A stretch of DNA of 64,000 bases from DASRLE01 sp963825315 (GTDB taxonomy: Bacteria > Verrucomicrobiota > Verrucomicrobiia > Limisphaerales > Palsa-1400), in assembly GCA_963825315.1 (NCBI GenBank), contig CAWGST010000001.1:1054001-1118000 (forward strand), written 5' to 3'. Of the stretch, positions 56,896 through 64,000 are shown in pieces. The notes below the pieces were generated by a model, which was not told where the DNA came from, made no database searches, and worked only from the letters and a program-made list of their open reading frames with translations. Numbering within the stretch: position 1 is the first letter of the stretch; each line of letters starts with the position of its first letter. The position numbers and the translations under genes were made by a program.

Positions 56896-57046
56896 AAAGA
56901 AACAACAAAACGAGGAGTTGGAACTGGCGAAGGATTGCGAGGCCGTGATCAAGCGAGGGATCGAAAACTTGGCGAACCAGCGTCGGAAGGAAAAAGAGAA
57001 GATGCGCCTGCTGCGAGAGGTTGCGGATCTGTTCAAAACTAACTGA
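56870..57046 (+). CDS. Short hypothetical protein or fragment, charged helix
   Basis: 58 aa from a TTG at 56870. After the repeat-derived first residues it reads QKKQQNEELELAKDCEAVIK, then RGIENLANQRRKEKEKMRLL and REVADLFKTN, which looks like a coiled coil from a larger protein. Probably a gene remnant fused to repeat sequence. No family recognised. Confidence 0.45.
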   Translation: MFNSLITVQKKQQNEELELAKDCEAVIKRGIENLANQRRKEKEKMRLLREVADLFKTN

Positions 57047-57076
57047 CTGGGGAAAAGAGAGAACAGCGATTATCAG

Positions 57077-57304
57077 TTGACGAGAGAAGCCTATTGTGTG
57101 TTAACTGTGGTTTGTGAAAGTCCAACGTTTTGGGTTAAGCACACCAGCAATCGCGGCGGCAGTACTGGCGTCGGTGCGGGAGCCGAACGGCTGAAGCACA
57201 AGACTATTGACGAGTTTAACGAACCGTTCGTAAAGGCGAGCAACAGCTTGAAGGTTTTGCTTGGAAGAACCATTGTAGTCGCAGCGAGCAAGCCAAAGAA
57301 ATGA
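57077..57304 (+). CDS. Hypothetical small open reading frame
   Basis: 75 codons. The second half (ERLKHKTIDEFNEPFVKASN, then SLKVLLGRTIVVAASKPKK) looks more protein-like than the first. It ends just before IS630 copy C. No family recognised. Could be a gene remnant or chance. Confidence 0.3.
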   Translation: MTREAYCVLTVVCESPTFWVKHTSNRGGSTGVGAGAERLKHKTIDEFNEPFVKASNSLKVLLGRTIVVAASKPKK

Positions 57305-57310
57305 AGGCTA

Positions 57311-58310
57311 GAGCGTTTTAAATAAAACTGTAGCCATTCCGTTGGGCCTGTGGTATAGGCAGTTCATGCGAACTTTATCGTTGGACCTGCGCGAACGGAT
57401 TTTGGCTTCCTATGACCTTGAAGAGGGGACTCGCGTGGAGGTCGGCGATCGTTACCGGGTTTCGCTGGGCCTGGTCAAGAAGCTCTTGCAACAACGCCGA
57501 CGGACCGGGGAGATCGGTCCGCGCCACCGTTTCTCCGGGCGCAAGCCGATGATCCTGGCGGCCCATCAGCGCCAGATGCGGACTCTATTGAATCAGAAGC
57601 CCGACCTGACCTTGAAAGAGCTGCGCGCCGGCTTGGAACTGGACTGTTCTCTGCCCGCCATCCACTACGTTCTGGCGAAGATGGGGCTGACATATAAAAA
57701 AAGACACTCCATGCCAGCGAGCAAGACCGTCCGGACATTGCGCGGGCGCGCCGCGCCTGGCGGCGTCGGCAAGGCGGTTTGGACCCGGCCAAACTGATTT
57801 TCCTGGACGAATCGGGTGCCAAAACCAATCTGACCCGCCTGCGCGGGCGCGCCCTGCGGGGTCAGCGTGTCCACGCCCAATGTCCGCAGGGCCATTGGCA
57901 AACCACGACCATGATCGGCGCCATCCGCCTGGACGGTGCCACCGCCTGCATGACCATCGAGGGGGCCACCGATACGGAGGTTTTCCGGGTCTATGTCGGC
58001 CATGTCTTGTGCCCGACGCTGCGCGCCGGAGATGTGGTCATCATGGATAACCTCTCCCCGCATAAAAGTGAGCCGACCCTTTCGCTGATCGCGCAGGCTG
58101 GAGCCCAAATCCTCTTCCTTCCAGCCTATTCCCCAGACCTCAATCCCATCGAGCAAATGTGGAGCAAAGTCAAATCCCACCTGCGTACAGCCGAGGCCCG
58201 CACGCAGCCCGCTCTGCTCCAGGCGATTGCTTCAGCTTTGCAGAGTATCACGCCCCGGGATGCCATGAACTGGTTTGCCTCTTGTGGCTACAGTTTTATT
58301 TAAAACGCTC
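57311..58310 (+). mobile_element. IS630-family insertion sequence, copy C
   Basis: 1000 bp, TA at 57309-57310 and 58311-58312. One visible coding difference from copy A: the HTH half reads SLGLVKKL rather than SLGMVKKL (an A-to-C change near 57474). Confidence 0.95.
57366..58303 (+). CDS. IS630 transposase (copy C), two frames
   Basis: As in copy A, with the A7 slip run at 57696-57702. Met-to-Leu change in the HTH half. The DDE half is unchanged. Confidence 0.9.
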
Positions 58311-58481
58311 TAGCGCTTCAAGTTCATCTTTTTTTAATCGGCAACACGGCAACAAGCCTTATTTTACAGGGGTTTCGTTGAGCTTTTCGGCTGGCAACAC
58401 AGCGGCAACAGGTGGCAACATGTTGCTGCATTCTGTTGCCTCACTAAGAAAAATGGCTAAATTTAGCCATCCAGCCGGTGC

Positions 58482-58570
58482 GGCGAAGGCGGATTTGTTG
58501 GCGGACAGAGCGGGCGGGGTGGGGCAGACAAAATGTTGACATGCCCGGACCTCTTTCCGACCCCTTTCTT
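58482..58570 (+). repeat. ~85-bp direct repeat, unit 1
   Basis: CGGATTTGTTGGCGGACAGA, then GCGGGCGGGGTGGGGCAGAC, AAAATGTTGACATGCCCGG and CGACCCCTTTC. It precedes the small antitoxin-like gene at 58631. The segment 58313-58480 before it shows only GGCAACA/GCAACAGG-type scraps. Confidence 0.8.
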
Positions 58571-58630
58571 CCTGTTCGACGGATGAAGTTTGCGGTTGGC
58601 AATCGGGCCAGAGAACGGTATGATTATGCC

Positions 58631-58819
58631 ATGAGTGCGACTGAAATCATCAGCGAACTGCCAAAGCTGACGGAATTGGACCGGCGGGCGATCCGACAAA
58701 TGCTTTTGGAGATTGCCAGCCGCCATGAGGATATCGCGGCCTGCAATGAAGCGGCGACTGAAGGGGCGATGATGTTGGACCGGATGGAGGAGGAAGATGC
58801 CAGGCGTCCTGCCGGGTGA
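58631..58819 (+). CDS. Small antitoxin-like protein
   Basis: 62 aa. MSATEIISELPKLTELDRRA, then IRQMLLEIASRHEDIAACNE, ending in an acidic tail (MEEEDARRPAG). The MSA-x-EII-x-x-(L/I) start is shared with the gene at 59071 and is typical of small antitoxins of PIN-type pairs. No toxin gene follows before the next repeat unit. Confidence 0.55.
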   Translation: MSATEIISELPKLTELDRRAIRQMLLEIASRHEDIAACNEAATEGAMMLDRMEEEDARRPAG

Positions 58820-58902
58820 AAGGAAATGGCCCATGTGCTTGAAGCTTTGGCCGTCCGTTTGGGGGTTTGAGAAGGAGGTTATTCCCAAACATTTTAACGC
58901 AG

Positions 58903-58980
58903 ACGCGGATTTGCTGGTGGACAGAGCGGGCGGGGTGCGGCAGACAAAATGTTGACATGCCCGGCGACCCCTTTCTTGAG
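58903..58980 (+). repeat. ~85-bp direct repeat, unit 2
   Basis: GACGCGGATTTGCTGGTGGA, then CAGAGCGGGCGGGGTGCGGC, AGACAAAATGTTGACATGCC and CGGCGACCCCTTTC. Next gene starts at 59071. Confidence 0.8.
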
Positions 58981-59070
58981 TGGATTTATGCCGCTGCCAA
59001 AATCATGTTGGGGTGGACGCCGCAGGGCAATACGGCTTGCCAAAAACAAATTTTGCCGGATAATTAAACC

Positions 59071-59280
59071 ATGAGTGCGTTTGAAATCATTGAGCAAATC
59101 AAAGAATTGCCCGCGAACGAACAGGTGCGAGTCGCACAGTTCATCGCAGAAAACGGCAGTTCGATGACGCGCCACCAATTTTCCGTTGGCACGGAAGGGG
59201 ACGGCCTGCCCGTCATCCGCGCCAATGGCGGAACCATCACTTCGCAACTCGTTCACGAGATTGAAAGCCGGACGCCGTGA
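59071..59280 (+). CDS. vapB: VapB-type antitoxin
   Basis: 69 aa. MSAFEIIEQIKELPANEQVR, then VAQFIAENGSSMTRHQFSVG and DGLPVIRANGGTITSQLVHE. The C-terminal half resembles the toxin-binding end of VapB antitoxins and the N-terminal half that of the MSA-x-EII group. Its stop is 4 bp before a start leading into a PIN C-terminal fragment. Confidence 0.65.
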   Translation: MSAFEIIEQIKELPANEQVRVAQFIAENGSSMTRHQFSVGTEGDGLPVIRANGGTITSQLVHEIESRTP

Positions 59281-59284
59281 CCGG

Positions 59285-59413
59285 ATGACAGTGATCACCG
59301 ACCGCTATCTCGTCGCGCTCGCCCGGCAACATGGATTCAGTCTGGCAACTCTCGATCAACCGCTGGCAAAAAGTTTTGCGGATGAAACGGGTTTGGTGGA
59401 ACTGCTGCATTGA
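59285..59413 (+). pseudogene. C-terminal remnant of a VapC (PIN) toxin
   Basis: 42 codons: MTVITDRYLVALARQHGFSL, then ATLDQPLAKSFADETGLVEL and LH. ITDRYLVALARQHG with LATLD is the classic last third of a PIN domain (the D-x-x-L-A-x-A and (T/S)-x-D motifs). The first ~90 residues with the N-terminal acidic residues are missing, so it cannot be active. Confidence 0.75.
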
Positions 59414-59421
59414 AATGGATG

Positions 59422-59504
59422 CGGCGGCGAAGGCGAATTTGCTGGTGGACAGAGTGGGCGGGGTGCGGCAGACAAAATGTTGACATGCTCGGCGACCCCT
59501 TTCC
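59422..59504 (+). repeat. ~85-bp direct repeat, unit 3
   Basis: GCGGCGGCGAAGGCGAATTT, then GCTGGTGGACAGAGTGGGCG, GGGTGCGGCAGACAAAATGT and TGACATGCTCGGCGACCCCT. It abuts the left end of the IS3 remnant. Confidence 0.8.
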
Positions 59505-59505
59505 C

Positions 59506-60022
59506 TGAGGTGGACCCCAAAAACTAGACCAGTGGTTAAGATGGACTTTTACCGATCTGATGAGAGAAAGCAGATCGATGAAAGCAAAACGCAAACGGCA
59601 CAGTAGTGCCTTCAAAGCCAAAGTGGGATTCGAAGCCCTGTTGGGGCTTAAGACGGTCGCGCAACTGGCGCGAGAGTACGCGGTGCATCCGACGCAGGTC
59701 ACGCAATGGAAAGCCACCATTCGGGACCGGTTGCCGGAGTTGTTCGAGGCGGGTGCGGCGGGCCACGAGGATCAGGAGGAATTGATCGCGCAGTTGCATC
59801 AAAAGATTGGGCAGTTGACCGTGGACCTGGACTGGCTCAAAAAAAATCCAAACAGATGGGTCTTTAACATGCTTGGACGAACTGGTCGGTCCAGATGCGA
59901 AGGTGAGCGTGCGCCATCAGTGCGAGCTGTTGGAGGTCTGCCGCGGCACGTATTATTACCTGGCCTGTGCGGAGACGGAGGAGAACCTGGGGCTGATGCG
60001 GCAGTTGGACCAGATGCATTTA
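59506..60022 (+). mobile_element. IS3-family remnant, left part only
   Basis: The left end TGAGGTGGACCCCAAAAACT is IS3-like. orfA and the beginning of orfB follow. The element stops at the TA where IS630 copy D lies, and its right part is not on the other side of copy D. Confidence 0.8.
59578..60022 (+). pseudogene. IS3-family transposase orfA and truncated orfB
   Basis: orfA: MKAKRKRHSSAFKAKVGFEA, then LLGLKTVAQLAREYAVHPTQ and VTQWKATIRDRLPELFEAGA, with an HTH and a leucine-zipper-like helix to LDWLKKN. An A8 run (59839-59846) lies at the usual frameshift place. In another frame orfB begins LDELVGPDAKVSVRHQCELL and runs EVCRGTYYYLACAETEENLG to LMRQLDQMHL, where it is cut by IS630 copy D. 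The DDE domain is missing. Confidence 0.85.
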
Positions 60023-61022
60023 GAGCGTTTTAAATAAAACTGTAGCCACAAGAGGCAAACCAGTTCATGGCATCCCGGGGCGTGATACTCTGCAAAGCTG
60101 AAGCAATCGCCTGGAGCAGAGCGGGCTGCGTGCGGGCCTCGGCTGTACGCAGGTGGGATTTGACTTTGCTCCACATTTGCTCGATGGGATTGAGGTCTGG
60201 GGAATAGGCTGGAAGGAAGAGGATTTGGGCTCCAGCCTGCGCGATCAGCGAAAGGGTCGGCTCACTTTTATGCGGGGAGAGGTTATCCATGATGACCACA
60301 TCTCCGGCGCGCAGCGTCGGGCACAAGACATGGCCGACATAGACCCGGAAAACCTCCGTATCGGTGGCCCCCTCGATGGTCATGCAGGCGGTGGCACCGT
60401 CCAGGCGGATGGCGCCGATCATGGTCGTGGTTTGCCAATGGCCCTGCGGACATTGGGCGTGGACACGCTGACCCCGCAGGGCGCGCCCGCGCAGGCGGGT
60501 CAGATTGGTTTTGGCACCCGATTCGTCCAAGAAAATCAGTTTGGCCGGGTCCAAACCGCCTTGCCGACGCCGCCAGGCGCGGCGCGCCCGCGCAATGTCC
60601 GGACGGTCTTGCTCGCTGGCATGGAGTGTCTTTTTTTATATGTCAGCCCCATCTTCGCCAGAACGTAGTGGATGGCGGGCAGAGAACAGTCCAGTTCCAA
60701 GCCGGCGCGCAGCTCTTTCAAGGTCAGGTCGGGCTTCTGATTCAATAGAGTCCGCATCTGGCGCTGATGGGCCGCCAGGATCATCGGCTTGCGCCCGGAG
60801 AAACGGTGGCGCGGACCGATCTCCCCGGTCCGTCGGCGTTGTTGCAAGAGCTTCTTGACCATGCCCAGCGAAACCCGGTAACGATCGCCGACCTCCACGC
60901 GAGTCCCCTCTTCAAGGTCATAGGAAGCCAAAATCCGTTCGCGCAGGTCCAACGATAAAGTTCGCATGAACTGCCTATACCACAGGCCCAACGGAATGGC
61001 TACAGTTTTATTTAAAACGCTC
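60023..61022 (-). mobile_element. IS630-family insertion sequence, copy D
   Basis: 1000 bp, TA at 60021-60022 and 61023-61024, inverted relative to A. One base differs from copy B (A instead of G near 60530, silent in the transposase). Its left flank is IS3 orfB and its right flank is the 5' edge of an IS110 gene. Confidence 0.95.
60030..60967 (-). CDS. IS630 transposase (copy D), two frames
   Basis: Same as copy B, with the T7 slip run at 60631-60637. Confidence 0.9.
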
Positions 61023-61049
61023 TAAAAGAAAGAACTAAAATGGACAAAA

Positions 61050-62309
61050 ATGCAAACTTCCTTCCAGGTGATCGGCTTTGATTGTCATCCGGACACCTTC
61101 ACCGCCGCGCTGCTCCAGGGCCCCACCCCGGCCGCAGCCGTGACGGAGAAGATTTTCAACCAAGTCCCATTGGCCCAACTCGCCGGTTGGGCCAAAAAGC
61201 ACACCACGGCCCAAGACCTCTTTGTCTTGGAAGCTTCTGGCAACAGCTTCCAAGTCGTGCGCACCTTGGCGGCGCTGGATCGAAAGGCCCTGGTCCTGGA
61301 GAGTTGCCAGATGGGCAAGCTCAAGGAAGCCCACGCCAATAATGACAAGATCAGCGCTGTGCGCATCGGCAAGGCTTATCTGGCCGGGACGGCCAAGACC
61401 GTCTGGGTGCCCGACGTCAAAACCCAGGAACGGCGCGACTGGTTCCATGCCCACCGCAAGGCCGTCAAGCGCAGCACCCAAATGCGCAACCGCCTCCTCT
61501 CTTATCTGAGCGACAACGGAGTGCGCCTGCAAAAAGGCACGCCTTTGGCCAAAGGCAAGGCGGCTGAAGAACTGCTGCGCAAAACCCACCCCTGGTCTCC
61601 CCGCCAATGGCAGGTCATTGAGGGGATGCTCATGGAATTGCGCCATGCCGATGAACAGCGGTCCCATTGGCGCAGTTTGATCGCCCAGGAAGTCCTCTCC
61701 GACCCGCAGCTATTGTCCATTGTGCGGCTCTGCGGCGTCCGGGAAATGGTGGCCTTTGCCCTCGGCGCTCTCATCGGCGACATCCACCGCTTTGCCCACC
61801 CCAAGAAACTCGTCAAGTATATCGGGCTGAACCCCGCCTTTGACGACAGCGGTGAAGGCCAATGGAGCGGCGGCATCGCCGGCCATGGCCGCAAAGACTT
61901 GCGCAGCCTGTTGGTCGAGGCCGCCCAAGCCGTCCTGCGTTGTTCCAAAAATCCTCTGGCGCAATGGGGTAAAAAGCTGCTGCGGCGCAAAAGCTCAATC
62001 AACCTCACCGTCGGCGCCATGGCTCGCAAACTGGCTGTGGCCGTTTGGTATTTGATGATGGGCCGCTGGACTCCCCTGGAAGAAATCGACGAGCGCCTGG
62101 CCCTCAAGGTGGGAAAAATCATGGCCAGCGTCGGAGCCAGGGGGCTTAAAACCCTGGGCAAAACACGAAAAGTTTTCAGAGAAGAAACCTATGGCTTGCT
62201 CAAGGACGGGAGAACCTATGTCTTGGCCCAGACGGTTTACACCCGCGACAAGGACGGTTTCTTGCGCCCAGGATTCACGCCCGCCTCCACAACCACCGGC
62301 TTAAAATGA
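61050..62309 (+). CDS. IS110-family transposase
   Basis: 419 aa. N-terminal RuvC-like DEDD domain: Asp11 in VIGFDCHPDTF, Glu61 in LFVLEASGNSFQVV, Asp99 in HANNDKISAVRIGK. The position three residues after Asp99, usually the fourth Asp, is Ser. The C-terminal Tnp_20 domain contains LLSIVRLCGVREMVAFALGA, KLVKYIGLNPAFDDSGEGQW and GIAGHGRKDLRSLLVEAAQA. About 70 extra residues end the protein. Only 25 bp of non-coding sequence remain between its start and IS630 copy D, so any longer 5' non-coding end has been lost or displaced. Confidence 0.92.
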   Translation: MQTSFQVIGFDCHPDTFTAALLQGPTPAAAVTEKIFNQVPLAQLAGWAKKHTTAQDLFVLEASGNSFQVVRTLAALDRKALVLESCQMGKLKEAHANNDKISAVRIGKAYLAGTAKTVWVPDVKTQERRDWFHAHRKAVKRSTQMRNRLLSYLSDNGVRLQKGTPLAKGKAAEELLRKTHPWSPRQWQVIEGMLMELRHADEQRSHWRSLIAQEVLSDPQLLSIVRLCGVREMVAFALGALIGDIHRFAHPKKLVKYIGLNPAFDDSGEGQWSGGIAGHGRKDLRSLLVEAAQAVLRCSKNPLAQWGKKLLRRKSSINLTVGAMARKLAVAVWYLMMGRWTPLEEIDERLALKVGKIMASVGARGLKTLGKTRKVFREETYGLLKDGRTYVLAQTVYTRDKDGFLRPGFTPASTTTGLK

Positions 62310-62520
62310 GTGAGTTTATCGCTTTGGACCATGGCTTGCGCAGGAAACTCCCGGCGCGCCCCGGAACGGGAGCGCCAGGAGCGGATGCATCCGCAATCCA
62401 CGGGCGATTGGGCGCTCAGGTTGCACTCCTGCAGAGCCCTATCCTCCCAACCGCAAGATCAGCTTAAAACAAAAATGAAGAATTTAAAGATTTACCCTTT
62501 GACAAACCACATACCCGTGT
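62310..62520 (+). other. Non-coding right end of the IS110 element, candidate bridge-RNA region
   Basis: About 200 bp after the transposase stop contain several self-complementary stretches (for example GCGCGCCCCGGAACGGGAGCGC near 62355) and no convincing gene. IS110-family elements carry a structured bridge RNA in a non-coding end: upstream of the gene in the IS110 group, downstream in the IS1111 group. Which group this is cannot be settled by eye. Confidence 0.3.
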
Positions 62521-62896
62521 TCAGCGGGCAAAGGCCTTTTCTTCTTCAAGATGGTATCGGTCTGGAAAATCGGCAACAGGGCAATGCGCCGCCTTACCGG
62601 GTCGGAAAGAAGACGGCTAAACGCGCCTGAAGTTGGCCCCACGTTTCAAACCGATGGGAAGCCAGGAGAAAACACGATGGTTTTGTCACCGGGCGGTTGA
62701 AAACCGGCCACCTGTGGGCACCTCAAAACCGGCCACTCCAAGGTGTTTGATTCATATCAGGTTTCTTGATTTAGTCAAGGGGGCTTTTCAATTTCTGCAT
62801 TTCAGCGGAATCGCTCGACGGAAACGTTCATCGAAGCGCCACCGACAGGCTCGGATCGAAACCCAGGCGCAAGGAGTGCGTTCGCTGAAGCGGAGG
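62521..62896. other. Gene-free stretch
   Basis: No gene seen. AAAACCGGCCACCTGTGGGC and CTCAAAACCGGCCACTCCAA (62700-62740) form a short direct repeat of AAAACCGGCCAC, of a kind often found at the ends of IS21-like elements, but nothing else supports such an element here. Confidence 0.4.
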
Positions 62897-63277
62897 TTAT
62901 GACACACGCGTCTTCTGTTTGTGATGTCGCCAAGATGCCAACCAGAGTGGTAGTGTGGCGAGCGCGATGATGGTGATAATGTTGGCGAAAGCTGCCGACC
63001 ATGCCTGAAACGCTGGCACCGGAAAATCTACCCAGGCACCGTCCTCCAAATGAAAGAAGTCAACTGGAATGGGAAAGCTGGCGATGCGGTAGCTCGTGCC
63101 GACGTGATATTCACAATAGAACGCGCACCAAATTCCGAGCGCTGTGCCGCAGGCGACGAGAATGCCAAAGGCGACCCACCAACCAACGCTGACGTGCTGA
63201 CGCTGCAACCGCCGGAATAATGCAACGACTGCCCAACTACTCAGCGCGAGAAAAATGATGACGAGCAGAATGCCCAT
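62897..63277 (-). CDS. Small membrane protein, function unknown
   Basis: 126 aa from the ATG at 63277. Three membrane helices: MGILLVIIFLALSSWAVVAL, VGWWVAFGILVACGTALGIW and FANIITIIALATLPLWLASW, with a short basic C terminus (RHHKQKTRVS). No family recognised. The region 63278-63496 upstream shows only short AAGGTAAAG repeats near 63449. Confidence 0.6.
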   Translation of the reverse strand: MGILLVIIFLALSSWAVVALFRRLQRQHVSVGWWVAFGILVACGTALGIWCAFYCEYHVGTSYRIASFPIPVDFFHLEDGAWVDFPVPAFQAWSAAFANIITIIALATLPLWLASWRHHKQKTRVS

Positions 63278-63496
63278 ACGCGTAGCTCTTATTATACAAC
63301 GGCTGGTTCGTTTATTGGAATACAAAACTCCAGTCCCCCCCGAACCGCCCTCAGCCAATCCATGTGCATTTTCAAGGCGGCACGATTGGTGCCAGTATGA
63401 CCGATTTGCGGCGAAAATCGAGCGTTTTCCATAATCGTCAGCATAAAGGTAAAGGTAAAGGGGTAAAGTAAAGGGGTCAAGCCCGGAATTCGGAAT

Positions 63497-64000
63497 TTAG
63501 TCATAATCAAGACCGGCGGCTCTGTCCGCCCGCTCTTCTATCTGCCTTTTCAACCTGGCCAGACCAGGTTCAGCGGTTTTTTTAACCCGCCGGATCGCTT
63601 GCGTCACGCGCGATTCATCCCCCATCCCCAACCGCTCGCTCACCCAGCGCCGCCGCACCGTCGTCCGCCCACACAACCACCAAGCCAGAACCTGCTTCTC
63701 GGCCATCCCCTTGGCCGCTGCTTGCAAATCAACTCCCTCCATCCCCAACACGGTCAACCCCACACGCAGCAACCGCTCCGCTTCTCCTTCGCCATGCTCG
63801 ACCTTGGCCCCTCCACTATACGTGGCCTGCCGCCCGGCCTGCAAGATCTTCGCCGCTCTCTCCAACAGACGCTCACGAAAACCATCCTCCCCAAGATACC
63901 AGCCCCGTCGAATGGCTCGCCATTGCTCGTTTAACTCCTCGCGCCCGGCCTTGGTCTGCAACTCCAGCCCCCGCCCCTCCACATACGCCGCATATCCCGC
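63497..64000 (-). CDS. Large RAYT-type transposase, C-terminal part, runs off the window
   Basis: The reading frame is open to the right edge (YAAYVEGRGLELQTKAGREE). It continues ELNEQWRAIRRGWYLGEDGF, RERLLERAAKILQAGRQATY, and near the end VSERLGMGDESRVTQAIRRV, a helix-turn-helix typical of the C terminus of long RAYT transposases. The HUH/Tyr catalytic domain would lie beyond the window. Confidence 0.65.
   Translation of the reverse strand, partial: AGYAAYVEGRGLELQTKAGREELNEQWRAIRRGWYLGEDGFRERLLERAAKILQAGRQATYSGGAKVEHGEGEAERLLRVGLTVLGMEGVDLQAAAKGMAEKQVLAWWLCGRTTVRRRWVSERLGMGDESRVTQAIRRVKKTAEPGLARLKRQIEERADRAAGLDYD

Noticed and set aside
58482..59504. Integron cassette array with attC sites
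   Set aside because: The repeat lacks a convincing GTTRRRY/RYYYAAC core pair and no integrase gene is present, so only the cassette-like layout was kept as an observation.
62630..62760. IS21-type element end
   Set aside because: Only a short AAAACCGGCCAC direct repeat is present, with no istA or istB sequence.

Overview
The window reads as bacterial chromosome, most likely from a member of the Verrucomicrobiota (Pedosphaera/Limisphaerales-like). This is an inference from gene content, not a phylogeny: a folP-cdaA-cdaR cluster, a diphosphate-type PEP carboxykinase, a TAT-exported Gfo/Idh/MocA oxidoreductase, a DUF4338-ISAs1 transposase, large secreted proteins with an unfamiliar shared C-terminal module, and RAYT/REP elements.

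Layout. 1-810: a RAYT transposase with REP-type palindromes on both sides and inside its own reading frame. 815-7827 (minus): c-di-AMP synthesis (cdaA, frameshifted cdaR), folP, superoxide dismutase (frameshifted), hisH, rlmN and a membrane TPR protein. 8100-11325 (plus): E1alpha, E1beta and E2 of a 2-oxoacid dehydrogenase complex, tightly coupled and without E3. 11491-12259: a PIN-domain toxin-antitoxin locus. 12292-22599 (minus): a zinc-ribbon protein, a membrane protein, a translationally coupled chain of TPR/periplasmic protein, sensor kinase, response regulator, ABC ATPase and ABC permease, then a DUF6483-like protein and pyrD. 22930-25994: a secreted SUMF1 protein with five 75-aa repeats. 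26000-27600: mostly gene-free, with a DUF433 gene, a stump of its partner and a 76-bp palindrome. 27679-32664 (plus): queE, a class III aminotransferase, rsmA, a NUDIX hydrolase and trigger factor. 32690-38202: a kinase-like receiver protein lacking an ATPase domain, diphosphate-type PEPCK (three frameshifts) and a deoxyribosyltransferase-like protein. 38250-42614 (minus): cmk, an MFS transporter, an anti-sigma candidate, an ECF sigma factor and a polyprenyl synthase. 42670-44632: a DUF4338-ISAs1 insertion sequence. 44821-51300: a secreted LRR protein, an oxidoreductase, a BON protein and a phosphodiesterase carrying an in-frame REP pair. 51300-64000: an accessory island with four near-identical 1000-bp IS630 copies, IS1182, an IS3 remnant, IS110, several toxin-antitoxin pieces, a thrice-repeated ~85-bp element and the edge of a second RAYT-like gene.

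Three themes stand out. First, palindromic REP pairs have entered coding sequences without breaking the frame, next to a RAYT that is their likely mobiliser. Second, IS insertions can be undone by eye at one locus: an IS1182 with a CTAG duplication and an IS630 with a TA duplication together separate a DUF433/DUF5615 pair that was 20 bp apart. Third, many single-base frameshifts interrupt conserved genes (sod, rsmA, tig, NUDIX, PEPCK, cdaR and others). Most look like one extra base, so base-level accuracy of the assembly should be questioned before calling any of them pseudogenes. By contrast the frameshift in all four IS630 copies lies on an A7 run and is probably programmed.
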